From Paracoccaceae bacterium (GTDB lineage Bacteria; Pseudomonadota; Alphaproteobacteria; Rhodobacterales; Rhodobacteraceae): a DNA stretch of 15,609 nucleotides. Where the stretch lies: NCBI GenBank assembly GCA_003561595.1, contig PWWF01000288.1, forward strand, positions 1-15,609, given 5' to 3'. Below are positions 6,806 through 13,970 of the stretch, in pieces; positions within the stretch are counted from its first letter, which is position 1, and each line of letters begins with the position of its first letter. Below the pieces are notes generated by a model. It worked only from the letters and a program-made list of their open reading frames with translations. It was not told where the DNA came from and ran no database searches. Position numbers and translations under genes: made by a program.

Positions 6806-7315
6806 ATGCGCAGCCTGATGGTCCTGATACTGGCCCTGTTCGCGGCCGGCCCGGCGCTGGCGTTCAGCTTCACCGCGCTGGATGGCAGCCGGATTGATCT
6901 GGCCAACTGGCAGGGGCGCCCGGTGCTGGTGGTCAACACGGCCTCGCTTTGTGGATACACGCGGCAATATGGCGATATGCAGGCGCTGTATGAGCAATTT
7001 GGCCCGCGCGGACTGGTCGTTCTGGCCGTGCCATCGGATGATTTCCGCCAAGAGCTCTCCTCGAACGCAGAAGTCGAGGATTTCTGCCGTGTGCAGACCG
7101 GGCTGACATTCGAGATCACGCAGATCACCCCCGTGCGCGGGCCGCAGGCGCACCCGTTCTATCAGTGGCTGGCCGAAGAGCACGGACATGTGCCGGACTG
7201 GAATTTCAACAAGGCGCTGATCGGGGGGGATGGTGCGTTGCTGGGCTTCTGGGGTGCGCGCACGCGTCCCGTGTCGCGTGCGATCACGCGTCAGGTTCGC
7301 GCGGCGTTGCCATGA
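6806..7315 (+). CDS. Exported glutathione peroxidase-family thiol peroxidase
   Basis: A 169-residue protein with a signal peptide (1-19, cleavage after ALA), so it probably acts in the periplasm. The family reduces hydroperoxides at a cysteine. The motif NTASLCGYT (44-52) supplies the peroxidatic Cys49, and WNFNK (132-136) supplies the Trp and Asn of the catalytic tetrad. The region usually read as FPCNQF is VPSDDF (75-80), so the tetrad Gln and the nearby Cys are replaced; another Cys, C94, is in the position of the usual EFC segment. The reductant cannot be read from sequence; thioredoxin-like or glutathione are both possible. The start at 6806 was chosen because GGAG lies 6 nt upstream and the signal peptide begins directly; in-frame ATGs at 6791 and 6794 are less well placed. 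The histone deacetylase gene follows after 10 nt. Confidence 0.88.
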   Translation: MRSLMVLILALFAAGPALAFSFTALDGSRIDLANWQGRPVLVVNTASLCGYTRQYGDMQALYEQFGPRGLVVLAVPSDDFRQELSSNAEVEDFCRVQTGLTFEITQITPVRGPQAHPFYQWLAEEHGHVPDWNFNKALIGGDGALLGFWGARTRPVSRAITRQVRAALP

Positions 7316-7325
7316 TGGGGCGCGC

Positions 7326-8453
7326 ATGTTCGTCATGACGCCCGTATTCATCGGGTCCGAAATCTATCGCGGCTCCAGCTATGGGACGTGGCACCCGTTG
7401 CACATTCCGCGCGTATCCACGGTGATGGATCTGGTGCAGGCGCTGGGGTGGTTTGCGCCGGGGCAGTACCGGACCAGTCCGCGGGCGAAGCCCGCGGCGC
7501 TCGGGGTCTTTCACACAGAGGCTTACATCGCGGCGTTACAGCGAGCCGAGGATGCGCAATCGGTCGATGATGCGACGCGCCGCCGTCACGCGCTGGGCAC
7601 GACGGCGAACCCGGTCTTTCCGGAGATGTTTCGCCGCCCGGCGACGGGCGCGGGCGGGGTGATGCTGGCGGCAGAGCTGGTGCGGGACGGGGGCATCGTG
7701 CATGTGCCCGGTGGCGGCACGCATCATGCGATGGCCGATCATGCGGGCGGGTTCTGTTATCTGAACGATCCGGTCCTGTGCCTGCTGGCGCTGCGGCGGC
7801 TGGGCCTGTCGCGGATCGCCTATGTCGATATCGACGCGCATCATGCCGACGGGGTCGAGGCCGCGCTGGGCGGGGATGAGGACATGCTGCTGATCTCGGT
7901 CCATGAGGAAAAGCGCTGGCCCTTCACCGGCGGGCTGGAGGAGGATGGGGGCGGGCGCGCGATCAACCTGCCGGTGCCGAGAGGATTCAATGATACCGAG
8001 ATGGAGTTTGTGCGCGAGCGGCTGATCCAGCCCGCGCTGGAGCGGTTCGACCCGCAGGCGATCGTGCTGCAATGCGGGGCCGATGCGGTTGCCGAGGACC
8101 CGCTGTCGCGGCTGGCGCTGTCCAACAATGCCCATATCGGCGTTCTGCAGGCGCTGATGCGGCGCGCGCCCCGTCTGATCGTGCTGGGAGGCGGAGGGTA
8201 CAACCCCTGGTCGGTCGGGCGGCTCTGGACGCGGGTCTGGGGGGCGCTGAACGGGCATGAGGTGCCGGAGCTATTTTCTGAGGGGGCCGAGGCGGTGCTG
8301 CGCGGGCTGACCTGGGAGCGGCGTGCGGCGGGGCGCAACCCGCCAGCGAGCTGGTTCACCACGCTGGCCGACCCGCTGCGCCCCGGGCCCTTGCGCGACG
8401 AGGTGAGGGACCGGGTCGCATATTTGCGCACCCGCACGGGGGTTTGTGCCTGA
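7326..8453 (+). CDS. Histone deacetylase superfamily protein (class I-type, AcuC-like)
   Basis: A zinc-dependent deacetylase of 375 residues. All active-site elements are visible: tandem histidines in GGGTHHAMADH (H133, H134), the zinc ligands in VDIDAHHADG (D170, H172), the third ligand in QCGADAVAEDPL (D253), and the catalytic tyrosine in GGGGYNP (Y292). The spacing and motifs match class I HDAC/AcuC proteins more closely than acetylpolyamine amidohydrolases. Bacterial members deacetylate proteins such as acetyl-CoA synthetase (AcuC) or small molecules; the substrate here is not determined. The ATG at 7326 is 10 nt after the peroxidase stop with a G-rich ribosome binding site, and an alternative ATG lies at 7335. 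The two genes are very probably co-transcribed. Confidence 0.92.
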   Translation: MFVMTPVFIGSEIYRGSSYGTWHPLHIPRVSTVMDLVQALGWFAPGQYRTSPRAKPAALGVFHTEAYIAALQRAEDAQSVDDATRRRHALGTTANPVFPEMFRRPATGAGGVMLAAELVRDGGIVHVPGGGTHHAMADHAGGFCYLNDPVLCLLALRRLGLSRIAYVDIDAHHADGVEAALGGDEDMLLISVHEEKRWPFTGGLEEDGGGRAINLPVPRGFNDTEMEFVRERLIQPALERFDPQAIVLQCGADAVAEDPLSRLALSNNAHIGVLQALMRRAPRLIVLGGGGYNPWSVGRLWTRVWGALNGHEVPELFSEGAEAVLRGLTWERRAAGRNPPASWFTTLADPLRPGPLRDEVRDRVAYLRTRTGVCA

Positions 8454-8466
8454 TGCAAGCGTGTGA

Positions 8467-8521
8467 AAGCGGCCGTCGGGGGACGGCCCACTCACCCGCC
8501 CCCGTCCCCCTCCGGCCGCTT
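8467..8521 (+). terminator. Large GC-rich hairpin after the histone deacetylase gene
   Basis: The outer stem AAGCGGCCG / CGGCCGCTT (9 bp) encloses a 2x2 internal loop and a second 9-bp stem GGGGGACGG / CCGTCCCCC. It starts 13 nt after the stop codon. No T-run follows, so termination might be inefficient or Rho-assisted. It is listed as a terminator on position and stability only. Confidence 0.5.
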
Positions 8522-8571
8522 GCCCGCGCGATGCGCGGGCCGGCCATGGCGCGGGCAGCGCACGCCCGCGC
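8522..8571 (+). promoter_or_regulatory. Four-arm repeat structure in the lysC leader region
   Basis: The arms run GCCCGCGC (8522-8529), GCGCGGGC (8533-8540), GCGCGGGC (8549-8556) and GCCCGCGC (8564-8571). Neighbouring arms can form two 8-bp hairpins, but arm 1 can equally pair with arm 3, and arm 2 with arm 4. A further 9-bp stem AGGTTGCGC / GCGCGACCT follows at 8572-8599. The layout allows mutually exclusive folds, as in attenuators, but the region is very GC-rich and function is unproven. Confidence 0.4.
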
Positions 8572-8598
8572 AGGTTGCGCCGGGGGCGTCGCGCGACC

Positions 8599-8643
8599 TT
8601 GCGCCCTGCGGCACAGCCCCTTATGACGATGGGCGCAATTTTT
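8599..8643 (+). promoter_or_regulatory. Candidate attenuator/terminator just upstream of lysC
   Basis: TTGCGCCC (8599-8606) can pair with GGGCGCAA (8631-8638), which is followed directly by TTTTT (8639-8643), the arrangement of an intrinsic terminator with a 24-nt loop. It ends 22 nt before the aspartokinase ATG. It could terminate read-through from the deacetylase operon or act as an attenuator if the lysC promoter lies upstream. No lysine-riboswitch-like core was recognised. Confidence 0.4.
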
Positions 8644-8665
8644 CAGCGGGAAGAAGGGTCGGGCC

Positions 8666-9922
8666 ATGCCGCTTCTGGTGATGAAATTCGGCGGCACCTC
8701 GGTCGCCGATCTGGAGCGCATCCGCAACGCCGCCCAGAAGGTCCGGGCCGAAGTGGCGCGCGGCTATGATGTCATTGTCATCGTCTCAGCCATGTCGGGC
8801 AAGACGAACGAGCTTGTGGGTTGGGTGAACGAGACCTCGCCGCTTTATGATGCGCGCGAATATGACGCGGTGGTCAGTTCGGGCGAGAATGTGACCGCCG
8901 GGCTGATGGCGCTGACGCTGCAGGAAATGGACGTGCCCGCGCGAAGCTGGCAGGGCTGGCAGGTGCCGATCCAGACCACCAGTGCGCATGGGGCCGCGCG
9001 CTTTGTCGATATCCCCCGCGCCAATCTGGATGCGAAATTCGCCGAAGGCTTCCGGGTTGCGGTGATCGCGGGGTTTCAGGGGGTCAGCGCCGAGGGGCGG
9101 ATCACCACGCTGGGGCGCGGCGGGTCGGACACGACGGCAGTGGCCTTTGCGGCGGCCTTTGGCGCGGAGCGCTGCGATATCTACACCGATGTCGATGGCA
9201 TCTACACGACAGATCCGCGCATCACCTCGAAAGCGCGCAAGCTTGACAGGATCAGCTTTGAGGAGATGCTGGAACTGGCCAGTCTGGGGGCCAAGGTGCT
9301 GCAGACGCGGTCTGTGGAACTGGCGATGCGTTACAAGGTGCGGCTGCGGGTGCTGTCATCCTTTGATGAAACGGATGAAATGTCTGGAACGCTGGTCTGC
9401 GATGAGGATGAAATCATGGAATCGAGAGTCGTCTCTGGCGTGGCCTACAGCCGCGAGGAAGCCAAGCTGACACTGGTCACGGTCGAGGACCGGCCCGGTA
9501 TTGCCGCAGCCATCTTTGGTCCGCTGGCAGAGGCGGGGGTGAATGTGGACATGATCGTGCAGAATATCTCGGAGAAGGCGCAGGGCCATGACCGGCCTGT
9601 CACCGACATGACCTTTTCCTGCCCGGTCGAGCAGGTCGCCCGCGCCCGCAAGGCGCTGGAAGCCGCGCGTGACACCGGCGCGATCAGATATGACGGGCTG
9701 GAAGTGGATGAGGATGCGGCCAAGGTCTCGGTCGTGGGGATCGGGATGCGCAGCCATGCCGGTGTTGCGGCGCGCATGTTCAGCGCACTTGCCGAGGAAG
9801 GCGTCAATATCAAGGTTATTGCGACATCAGAGATCAAGATCTCGGTGCTGATTGATCGGAAATATATGGAACTGGCCGTTCAGGCGCTTCATGATGCATT
9901 TGACCTGGACAAGACCGGCTGA
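8666..9922 (+). CDS. lysC: Aspartate kinase
   Basis: Phosphorylates aspartate with ATP in the first step of lysine, threonine, methionine and diaminopimelate biosynthesis, in the cytoplasm. The 418 residues fit the monofunctional kinase. The N-terminal kinase domain has KFGGTSVAD (7-15), SSGENVTAGLMA (71-82), TLGRGGSDTTA (148-158) and YTDVDGIYTTDPR (173-185). Two ACT domains follow, VEDRPGIAAAIFGPLAEAGVNV (from about 273) and SVVGIGMRSHAGVAARMFSALAEEGVNI (from about 355), which provide feedback control by lysine and/or threonine. The ATG at 8666 has a GAAGGG upstream. It is followed after 35 nt by ptsP on the same strand. A possible internal start that would give a separate regulatory subunit is noted at 9416. 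Confidence 0.97.
   Translation: MPLLVMKFGGTSVADLERIRNAAQKVRAEVARGYDVIVIVSAMSGKTNELVGWVNETSPLYDAREYDAVVSSGENVTAGLMALTLQEMDVPARSWQGWQVPIQTTSAHGAARFVDIPRANLDAKFAEGFRVAVIAGFQGVSAEGRITTLGRGGSDTTAVAFAAAFGAERCDIYTDVDGIYTTDPRITSKARKLDRISFEEMLELASLGAKVLQTRSVELAMRYKVRLRVLSSFDETDEMSGTLVCDEDEIMESRVVSGVAYSREEAKLTLVTVEDRPGIAAAIFGPLAEAGVNVDMIVQNISEKAQGHDRPVTDMTFSCPVEQVARARKALEAARDTGAIRYDGLEVDEDAAKVSVVGIGMRSHAGVAARMFSALAEEGVNIKVIATSEIKISVLIDRKYMELAVQALHDAFDLDKTG
9404..9418 (+). promoter_or_regulatory. Possible internal ribosome binding site and start for a lysC beta subunit
   Basis: GAGG at 9404-9407 lies 8 nt before an in-frame ATG (codon 251, 9416-9418), exactly at the linker between the kinase domain and the ACT domains. 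Bacillus and Corynebacterium aspartokinases of the alpha2-beta2 type use an internal start in this area. Use here is inference. Confidence 0.3.
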
Positions 9923-9957
9923 ACGCCGCGCGCCGCATCGGCAGGATTGGAGGGGCC

Positions 9958-12204
9958 ATGCCCCAGAGGACGGAAACTGACAGTCGCAAATTGCTGCGCC
10001 GGTTGCGCGACGAGATGTCCGTCTCGCGCCCGGGGCAGGAGCGGCTGGACCGGATCACCACGATCATCGCCGAATCCTTGGGGGTGGAGGTGTGCTCGGT
10101 CTATCTGTTCCGCGATCCCGACACGCTGGAGCTATGCGCGACCGAAGGGCTGAAGCCCGAATCCGTGCATCAGACCCGGTTGCGGCTGGGCGAGGGGCTG
10201 GTGGGCAAGGTCGCGAAGCTCGCCAAGCCCGTGAACACGGCCAATGCCCCCGCCGAGCCGGGCTTTCGCTACATGCCCGAAACCGGCGAGGATGTGTTCT
10301 CGTCCTTTCTGGGGGTGCCGATCCAGCGGCTGGGCGAGCGGCTGGGCGTGCTGGTCGTGCAGGCCAAGGAACCGCGTCTGTATTCGGATGATGAACTTTA
10401 CGGTCTGGAAGTGGTCGCCATGGTGATCGCCGAAATGACCGAACTGGGCGCTTTTGTGGGCGAGGAAACAAGCTTTGCGGCGCCGCACAAGAATCAGGTC
10501 ATGCTGCGTGGCGTCAATGCGCAGGAGGGCGAGGCCGAGGGCCAGGTCTGGCTGCACCAGCCCCGCGTTGTCATCACCAATCTGGTCAATGACAATACCG
10601 AGGCAGAACTGGCGCGCCTGAACGAGGCCGTTGACAAGCTGCGCGTGTCCATCGACGAATTGCTGACCCGCGCCGGAAGCCGTGATGCCGAACATCAGGA
10701 GGTGTTGCAGACCTACCGCATGTTCGCGCATTCGCGCGGCTGGCTGACGCGCATGGAGGACAGCATTCGCCTTGGCCTGTCCGCCGAAGCCGCCGTCGAG
10801 AAGGAGCAATCCGCCGCGCGTGCGCGACTTGAACGTGTGCCCGACGCCTATCTGCGCGACCGGCTGCATGATCTGGATGATCTGTCCAACCGGCTGCTGC
10901 GCATCCTCACCGGGCAGGGGAATGAGACCGGGGCCGAAATGCCCGACCGCCCGATCCTGGTGGCGCGCAATATCGGTCCGGGCGAATTGCTGGAATACGG
11001 GCGCAAGCTGCGCGGCGTGGTGCTGGAAGAAGGCGCGGTTGGCAGCCACGCCACCATCGTCGCCCGCGCGCTGGCGATCCCGCTGGTCATCAATGTGCCG
11101 CGCATCACGACCGAGGCGCTGAACGGCGATAACATCCTTGTCGACGGGACCGAGGGCACAGTCCATCTGCGCCCCGATGACACGATCAGCGCGGCCTTTC
11201 GCGACAAGATGGCGATGCAGGCCAAGGCGCAGGAACGCTATGCCAGCCTGCGCGACAAGCCTGCCGTGGCACGCTGCGGCACACGGGTGCGGCTGAAGAT
11301 GAATGCCGGGCTGATGGCCGATCTGCCGTCGCTGCCCTCTTCCGGGGCCGAGGCTGTGGGCCTGTTCCGCACCGAATTGCAGTTCCTGACGCGGGCGAAC
11401 ATGCCCAAACGCGCCGAGCTTGTGGCCAATTACGCACGCGTTCTGGATGCGGCGCAGGGCAAGAAGGTGAATTTCCGCACGCTCGATATCGGGTCGGACA
11501 AGGTCATGCCCTATATGAAACGCCCGGATGAGCCCAACCCCGCGATGGGCTGGCGCGCCCTGCGCGTGGGGCTGGACAAGCCCGGCGTGCTGCGGATGCA
11601 GCTACAGGCGCTGATCCGCGCGGCAGCGGGCCGTCCGCTGAGCGTGATGTTCCCGCTGGTCACGACGCATGGTGAATTCACCCGCGCGCGCGATCTGCTG
11701 CTGCGCGAGATCGAACGCGAGCGACGGCTGGGCCATGTCCTGCCCGAAACGCTCGAGGTCGGCGCAATGCTGGAAAGCTGTTCGCTGGCCTATGCCCCCA
11801 AGGCGTTTTTCGAAGAGGTCGATTTCATCTCGATCGGGGGCAATGACCTCAAGCAGTTCTTCTTTGCCGCCGATCGCGAGAATGAGCTTGTGCGGCGGCG
11901 CTATGACACGCTGAACACGGCCTATCTGAGCTTTCTGCAACTGATCGTGGATCGCTGTCACGAGACGGGAACGCGGCTGTCCTTTTGCGGCGAGGATGCC
12001 GGGCGGCCTGTGGATGCGATTGCGCTGGCGGGTATCGGGATCGGGTCACTGTCGATGCGCCCGGCCTCTGTCGGGCCAGTGAAATCCCTGATCCGGCGCG
12101 TGAATTTCAACGAGATCTCGGAAATCATCGCCCGTGTGCAGGCGCGCGGGCTGGAAAGCGCGCGCCCGGCATTGCTGGATTATGTGGCGGGGCTGGTGGA
12201 CTGA
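9958..12204 (+). CDS. ptsP: Phosphoenolpyruvate-protein phosphotransferase PtsP (enzyme I-Ntr)
   Basis: First enzyme of the nitrogen-related PTS: it autophosphorylates from PEP and passes the phosphate to NPr, then to EIIA-Ntr, to regulate metabolism and ion transport rather than sugar uptake. The 748 residues contain an N-terminal GAF domain (about 28-165, LGVEVCSVYLF...LGVLVVQAK), the enzyme I N-terminal domain (from about 180), the swivelling domain with phospho-His364 in EEGAVGSHATIVARALAIP, and the C-terminal PEP-binding barrel with GLFRTE (468-473), TLDIGSDK (508-515), SIGGNDLKQFFFAADREN (625-642) and the general-acid Cys677 in FCGEDAGRP. The GAF domain is thought to sense glutamine or 2-oxoglutarate in homologues. 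The start has a strong GGAGGGG. It lies 35 nt after lysC, an arrangement common in alphaproteobacteria. Its last 25 bp overlap the opposite-strand acetyltransferase gene. Confidence 0.97.
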   Translation: MPQRTETDSRKLLRRLRDEMSVSRPGQERLDRITTIIAESLGVEVCSVYLFRDPDTLELCATEGLKPESVHQTRLRLGEGLVGKVAKLAKPVNTANAPAEPGFRYMPETGEDVFSSFLGVPIQRLGERLGVLVVQAKEPRLYSDDELYGLEVVAMVIAEMTELGAFVGEETSFAAPHKNQVMLRGVNAQEGEAEGQVWLHQPRVVITNLVNDNTEAELARLNEAVDKLRVSIDELLTRAGSRDAEHQEVLQTYRMFAHSRGWLTRMEDSIRLGLSAEAAVEKEQSAARARLERVPDAYLRDRLHDLDDLSNRLLRILTGQGNETGAEMPDRPILVARNIGPGELLEYGRKLRGVVLEEGAVGSHATIVARALAIPLVINVPRITTEALNGDNILVDGTEGTVHLRPDDTISAAFRDKMAMQAKAQERYASLRDKPAVARCGTRVRLKMNAGLMADLPSLPSSGAEAVGLFRTELQFLTRANMPKRAELVANYARVLDAAQGKKVNFRTLDIGSDKVMPYMKRPDEPNPAMGWRALRVGLDKPGVLRMQLQALIRAAAGRPLSVMFPLVTTHGEFTRARDLLLREIERERRLGHVLPETLEVGAMLESCSLAYAPKAFFEEVDFISIGGNDLKQFFFAADRENELVRRRYDTLNTAYLSFLQLIVDRCHETGTRLSFCGEDAGRPVDAIALAGIGIGSLSMRPASVGPVKSLIRRVNFNEISEIIARVQARGLESARPALLDYVAGLVD

Positions 12205-12686
12205 TCCGCCTGCGCAGGCTGCACGCTGCCGGTAATGCCGGTCCATGCACCATCGGACAGGGCCAGCCCCAGAACGCGGGCGGGGTTCGTGGGGGGCGGC
12301 ATCTCCACGCCTTCCAGCCGGGTGAAGCTGAAGCGGCTGTAATAGGGCGCGTCGCCGACCAGTAGCACGCGGGTCCAGCCCAGATCGCGCGCCCGTCCCA
12401 GGCTGTCGCGGATCAGCCAGCCGCCCAGGCCCTCGCCCTGGTGAATGGGGTGCACGGCGATTGGCCCCAGTAGAAGCACCGGTGCATCGCCCACCCGGAC
12501 CGGCCAGTAGCGGATGGCGGCGGCCAGCCCGTCAGCGTCGCGCAGGGTCAGGCATAGCGGGGCCACAGGGGCCACGCCGTCGCGCAACCGGTATGACGAC
12601 AGCGCCTCGCGCCCGGGCGCGAAGCACAGGTCATAAAGGGCCTCGACCTCCCACCAGTCCGAGGGTGTTTCCTGTTCAAGCTGCAT
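12180..12686 (-). CDS. GNAT-family N-acetyltransferase (YhbS-like)
   Basis: Predicted to move an acetyl group from acetyl-CoA to an amine; the substrate is unknown. The 168 residues include the acetyl-CoA pyrophosphate loop HQGEGLGGWLI (82-92), matching Q-x-x-G-x-G, preceded by the beta-4 strand LLGPIAVHP (72-80) and followed by VLLVGDAPYYSRFSF (107-121), a signature of YhbS-type proteins. The start chosen is the ATG at 12686 (MQLEQETPSD); an upstream TTG at 12698 would add four residues. A G-rich stretch serves as a weak ribosome binding site. The 3' end runs 25 bp into the ptsP coding region in antisense. It is divergent from the flavin-reductase-domain gene. Confidence 0.88.
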   Translation of the reverse strand: MQLEQETPSDWWEVEALYDLCFAPGREALSSYRLRDGVAPVAPLCLTLRDADGLAAAIRYWPVRVGDAPVLLLGPIAVHPIHQGEGLGGWLIRDSLGRARDLGWTRVLLVGDAPYYSRFSFTRLEGVEMPPPTNPARVLGLALSDGAWTGITGSVQPAQADQSTSPAT

Positions 12687-12722
12687 CGCCCGCCCCAAGC
12701 CGCAATCGGCGCTGGCAGGCCG

Positions 12723-12739
12723 CCTAGCATGGCGCTAGG
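12723..12739. promoter_or_regulatory. Small inverted repeat in the divergent spacer
   Basis: CCTAGC and GCTAGG flank 5 nt in the 81-bp region between the divergent acetyltransferase and flavin-reductase-domain genes. It contains two CTAG tetranucleotides, usually scarce in bacterial genomes. It could be an operator; no clear promoter hexamers were identified. Confidence 0.3.
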
Positions 12740-12767
12740 TTGCGCGCAAACAGATCGGAGTGTCCGC

Positions 12768-13373
12768 ATGTTCTATGAACCCCGGCATGGCCATGGCCTA
12801 CCGCACAACCCCTTCAACGCCATTGTCACCCCGCGCCCCATTGGCTGGATCTCGACCCGTGGGGCGGATGGTCAGGACAATCTGGCGCCCTATTCGTTTT
12901 TCAATGCCGTGGCCTATGTGCCGCCGCAGGTGATGTTCGCCTCGACCAGCGCCAAGGCGGATCGCGATGGCACCAAGGATTCTGTCGCCAATATTCGCGA
13001 GACAGGGGTCTTTTGCGTGAATGTGGTCGAATATGCCGCGCGCGATGTGATGAACGCAACCTCGGGGCCATGGCCGCGCGAGGTGGATGAATTCGCGCAT
13101 GCCGGGCTTGCGCGCGAAGAATGCCGGATGATCGGTGCGGCGCGGGTGGCCGAGGCGCCTGCAAGTCTGGAATGCCGGATGACACAGATCGTGCAATTGG
13201 AGGGCGAGGCGAATTTCACGGTCTTTGGCGAGGTCGTGGGCGTGCATCTGCGCGAGGATTGCGTGATCGACGGGCAATTCGACATCACGCATTTCCAGCC
13301 ATTGGCGCGCTGCGGCTATCGCGATTATGCCGTGGTCCGCGATGTGTTCAGCCTGAAGCGTCCGGGAGAGTGA
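12768..13373 (+). CDS. Flavin reductase-like FMN-binding domain protein (DIM6/NTAB family)
   Basis: A 201-residue protein of the split-barrel flavin-binding family, which binds FMN and in known members reduces flavin with NAD(P)H or acts as an oxidoreductase; the partner is not known. Visible signatures are TPRPIGWIST (21-30), NLAPYSFFNAVAYVPP (38-53), KDSVANIRETGVFCVNV (70-86) and FGEVVGVHLREDCVIDG (153-169). The start at 12768 was chosen for the GGAG 7 nt upstream; a longer in-frame start at 12729 lies in the inverted repeat and lacks a ribosome binding site. It is a single gene, with tandem hairpins immediately downstream. Confidence 0.9.
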   Translation: MFYEPRHGHGLPHNPFNAIVTPRPIGWISTRGADGQDNLAPYSFFNAVAYVPPQVMFASTSAKADRDGTKDSVANIRETGVFCVNVVEYAARDVMNATSGPWPREVDEFAHAGLAREECRMIGAARVAEAPASLECRMTQIVQLEGEANFTVFGEVVGVHLREDCVIDGQFDITHFQPLARCGYRDYAVVRDVFSLKRPGE

Positions 13374-13382
13374 GTTCGGCGG

Positions 13383-13453
13383 CCGATGCTGCGCATCGGT
13401 TCGGCTGGCCCGGCGGCGCTGTGCCGGGACCAGCCGTTCGATTGAGTATTTTT
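13383..13453 (+). terminator. Tandem hairpins between convergent genes (probable terminator)
   Basis: A 7-bp stem CCGATGC / GCATCGG (13383-13399) is followed by a 13-bp stem with one bulged A (13402-13436; arms CGGCTGGCCCGGC and GCCGGGACCAGCCG). A TATTTTT tract lies 11 nt downstream (13447-13453). Placed 10 nt after the flavin-reductase-domain gene and facing the rppH end, it probably terminates the plus-strand transcript and may work in both directions. Confidence 0.7.
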
Positions 13454-13466
13454 GGCAAGATGAAAG
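13444..13466 (+). repeat. Conserved intergenic tail GAGTATTT...CAAGATGAAA, copy 2
   Basis: GAGTATTTTTGG then CAAGATGAAAG matches copy 1 at 6645-6666 apart from a small length change in the T-run and the missing AG. As in copy 1, it directly follows a GC hairpin in the same orientation. Confidence 0.6.
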
Positions 13467-13484
13467 GGCAGTACGCAGTGTCGG

Positions 13485-13970
13485 TCAGGCGAGCCAGTCG
13501 CGGAACTCGGATATGACCTGTGCATAGATGTCGCGCTTGAAGGGCACGATCTTGTCGAGCAGCTCACCTGACGCGATCCAGCGCCAGTCACTGAATTCGG
13601 GATGATCGGTGTCGAGGTCGATCTGGTCATCCCGGCCCAGATACCGCTTGAGGAACCAGTGCTGTTTCTGGCCACGGTATTTCCCCCCCCAGATGCCGGG
13701 CACCATGTCGGGGGGAATGTCATAGGCCAGCCAGTCGCGCGTCCGGGCCAGCGGCGCGACCAGCGTTGACGGGATGCTGGTTTCCTCGCGCAATTCGCGC
13801 AGCGCGGCTTTGGCCGGGTCTTCGCCCGGATCAATCCCGCCCTGGGGCATCTGCCAGGCCGGCAGCTTGCTGTCGATGCGCCGGGCCGCAAAGATCAGCC
13901 CGGCGTCATTGATGAGCATGATCCCGACACAGGGCCGGTAGGGCAGCGCCGCGATCTGGTCAGGGGTCAT
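13485..13970 (-). CDS. rppH: RNA pyrophosphohydrolase (Nudix)
   Basis: Removes pyrophosphate from the 5' triphosphate of mRNA, which triggers RNase E-dependent decay; it also hydrolyses dinucleoside polyphosphates. The 161 residues match the family size. The opening [11 protein letters not shown] (11-21) and WQMPQGGID (39-47) are typical of RppH, and the Nudix box spans 44-66 ([14 protein letters not shown] then RELREETSI), with the metal-binding RELREE intact; the usual Gly near its end is Ser65. The [17 protein letters not shown] segment is the RNA-binding-face motif of RppH/IalA proteins. Its ATG overlaps the ctpA stop (ATGA), so it is translationally coupled to the protease gene. Confidence 0.95.
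   Translation of the reverse strand: MTPDQIAALPYRPCVGIMLINDAGLIFAARRIDSKLPAWQMPQGGIDPGEDPAKAALRELREETSIPSTLVAPLARTRDWLAYDIPPDMVPGIWGGKYRGQKQHWFLKRYLGRDDQIDLDTDHPEFSDWRWIASGELLDKIVPFKRDIYAQVISEFRDWLA

Noticed and set aside
8454-8665. Lysine riboswitch upstream of lysC
   Set aside because: The spacer is GC-rich hairpins and I could not recognise the conserved five-helix lysine aptamer core.
10132-11166. Minus-strand open frame of 344 codons
   Set aside because: Antisense shadow of ptsP; composition is typical of reverse-complement reading and it shows no domain motifs.
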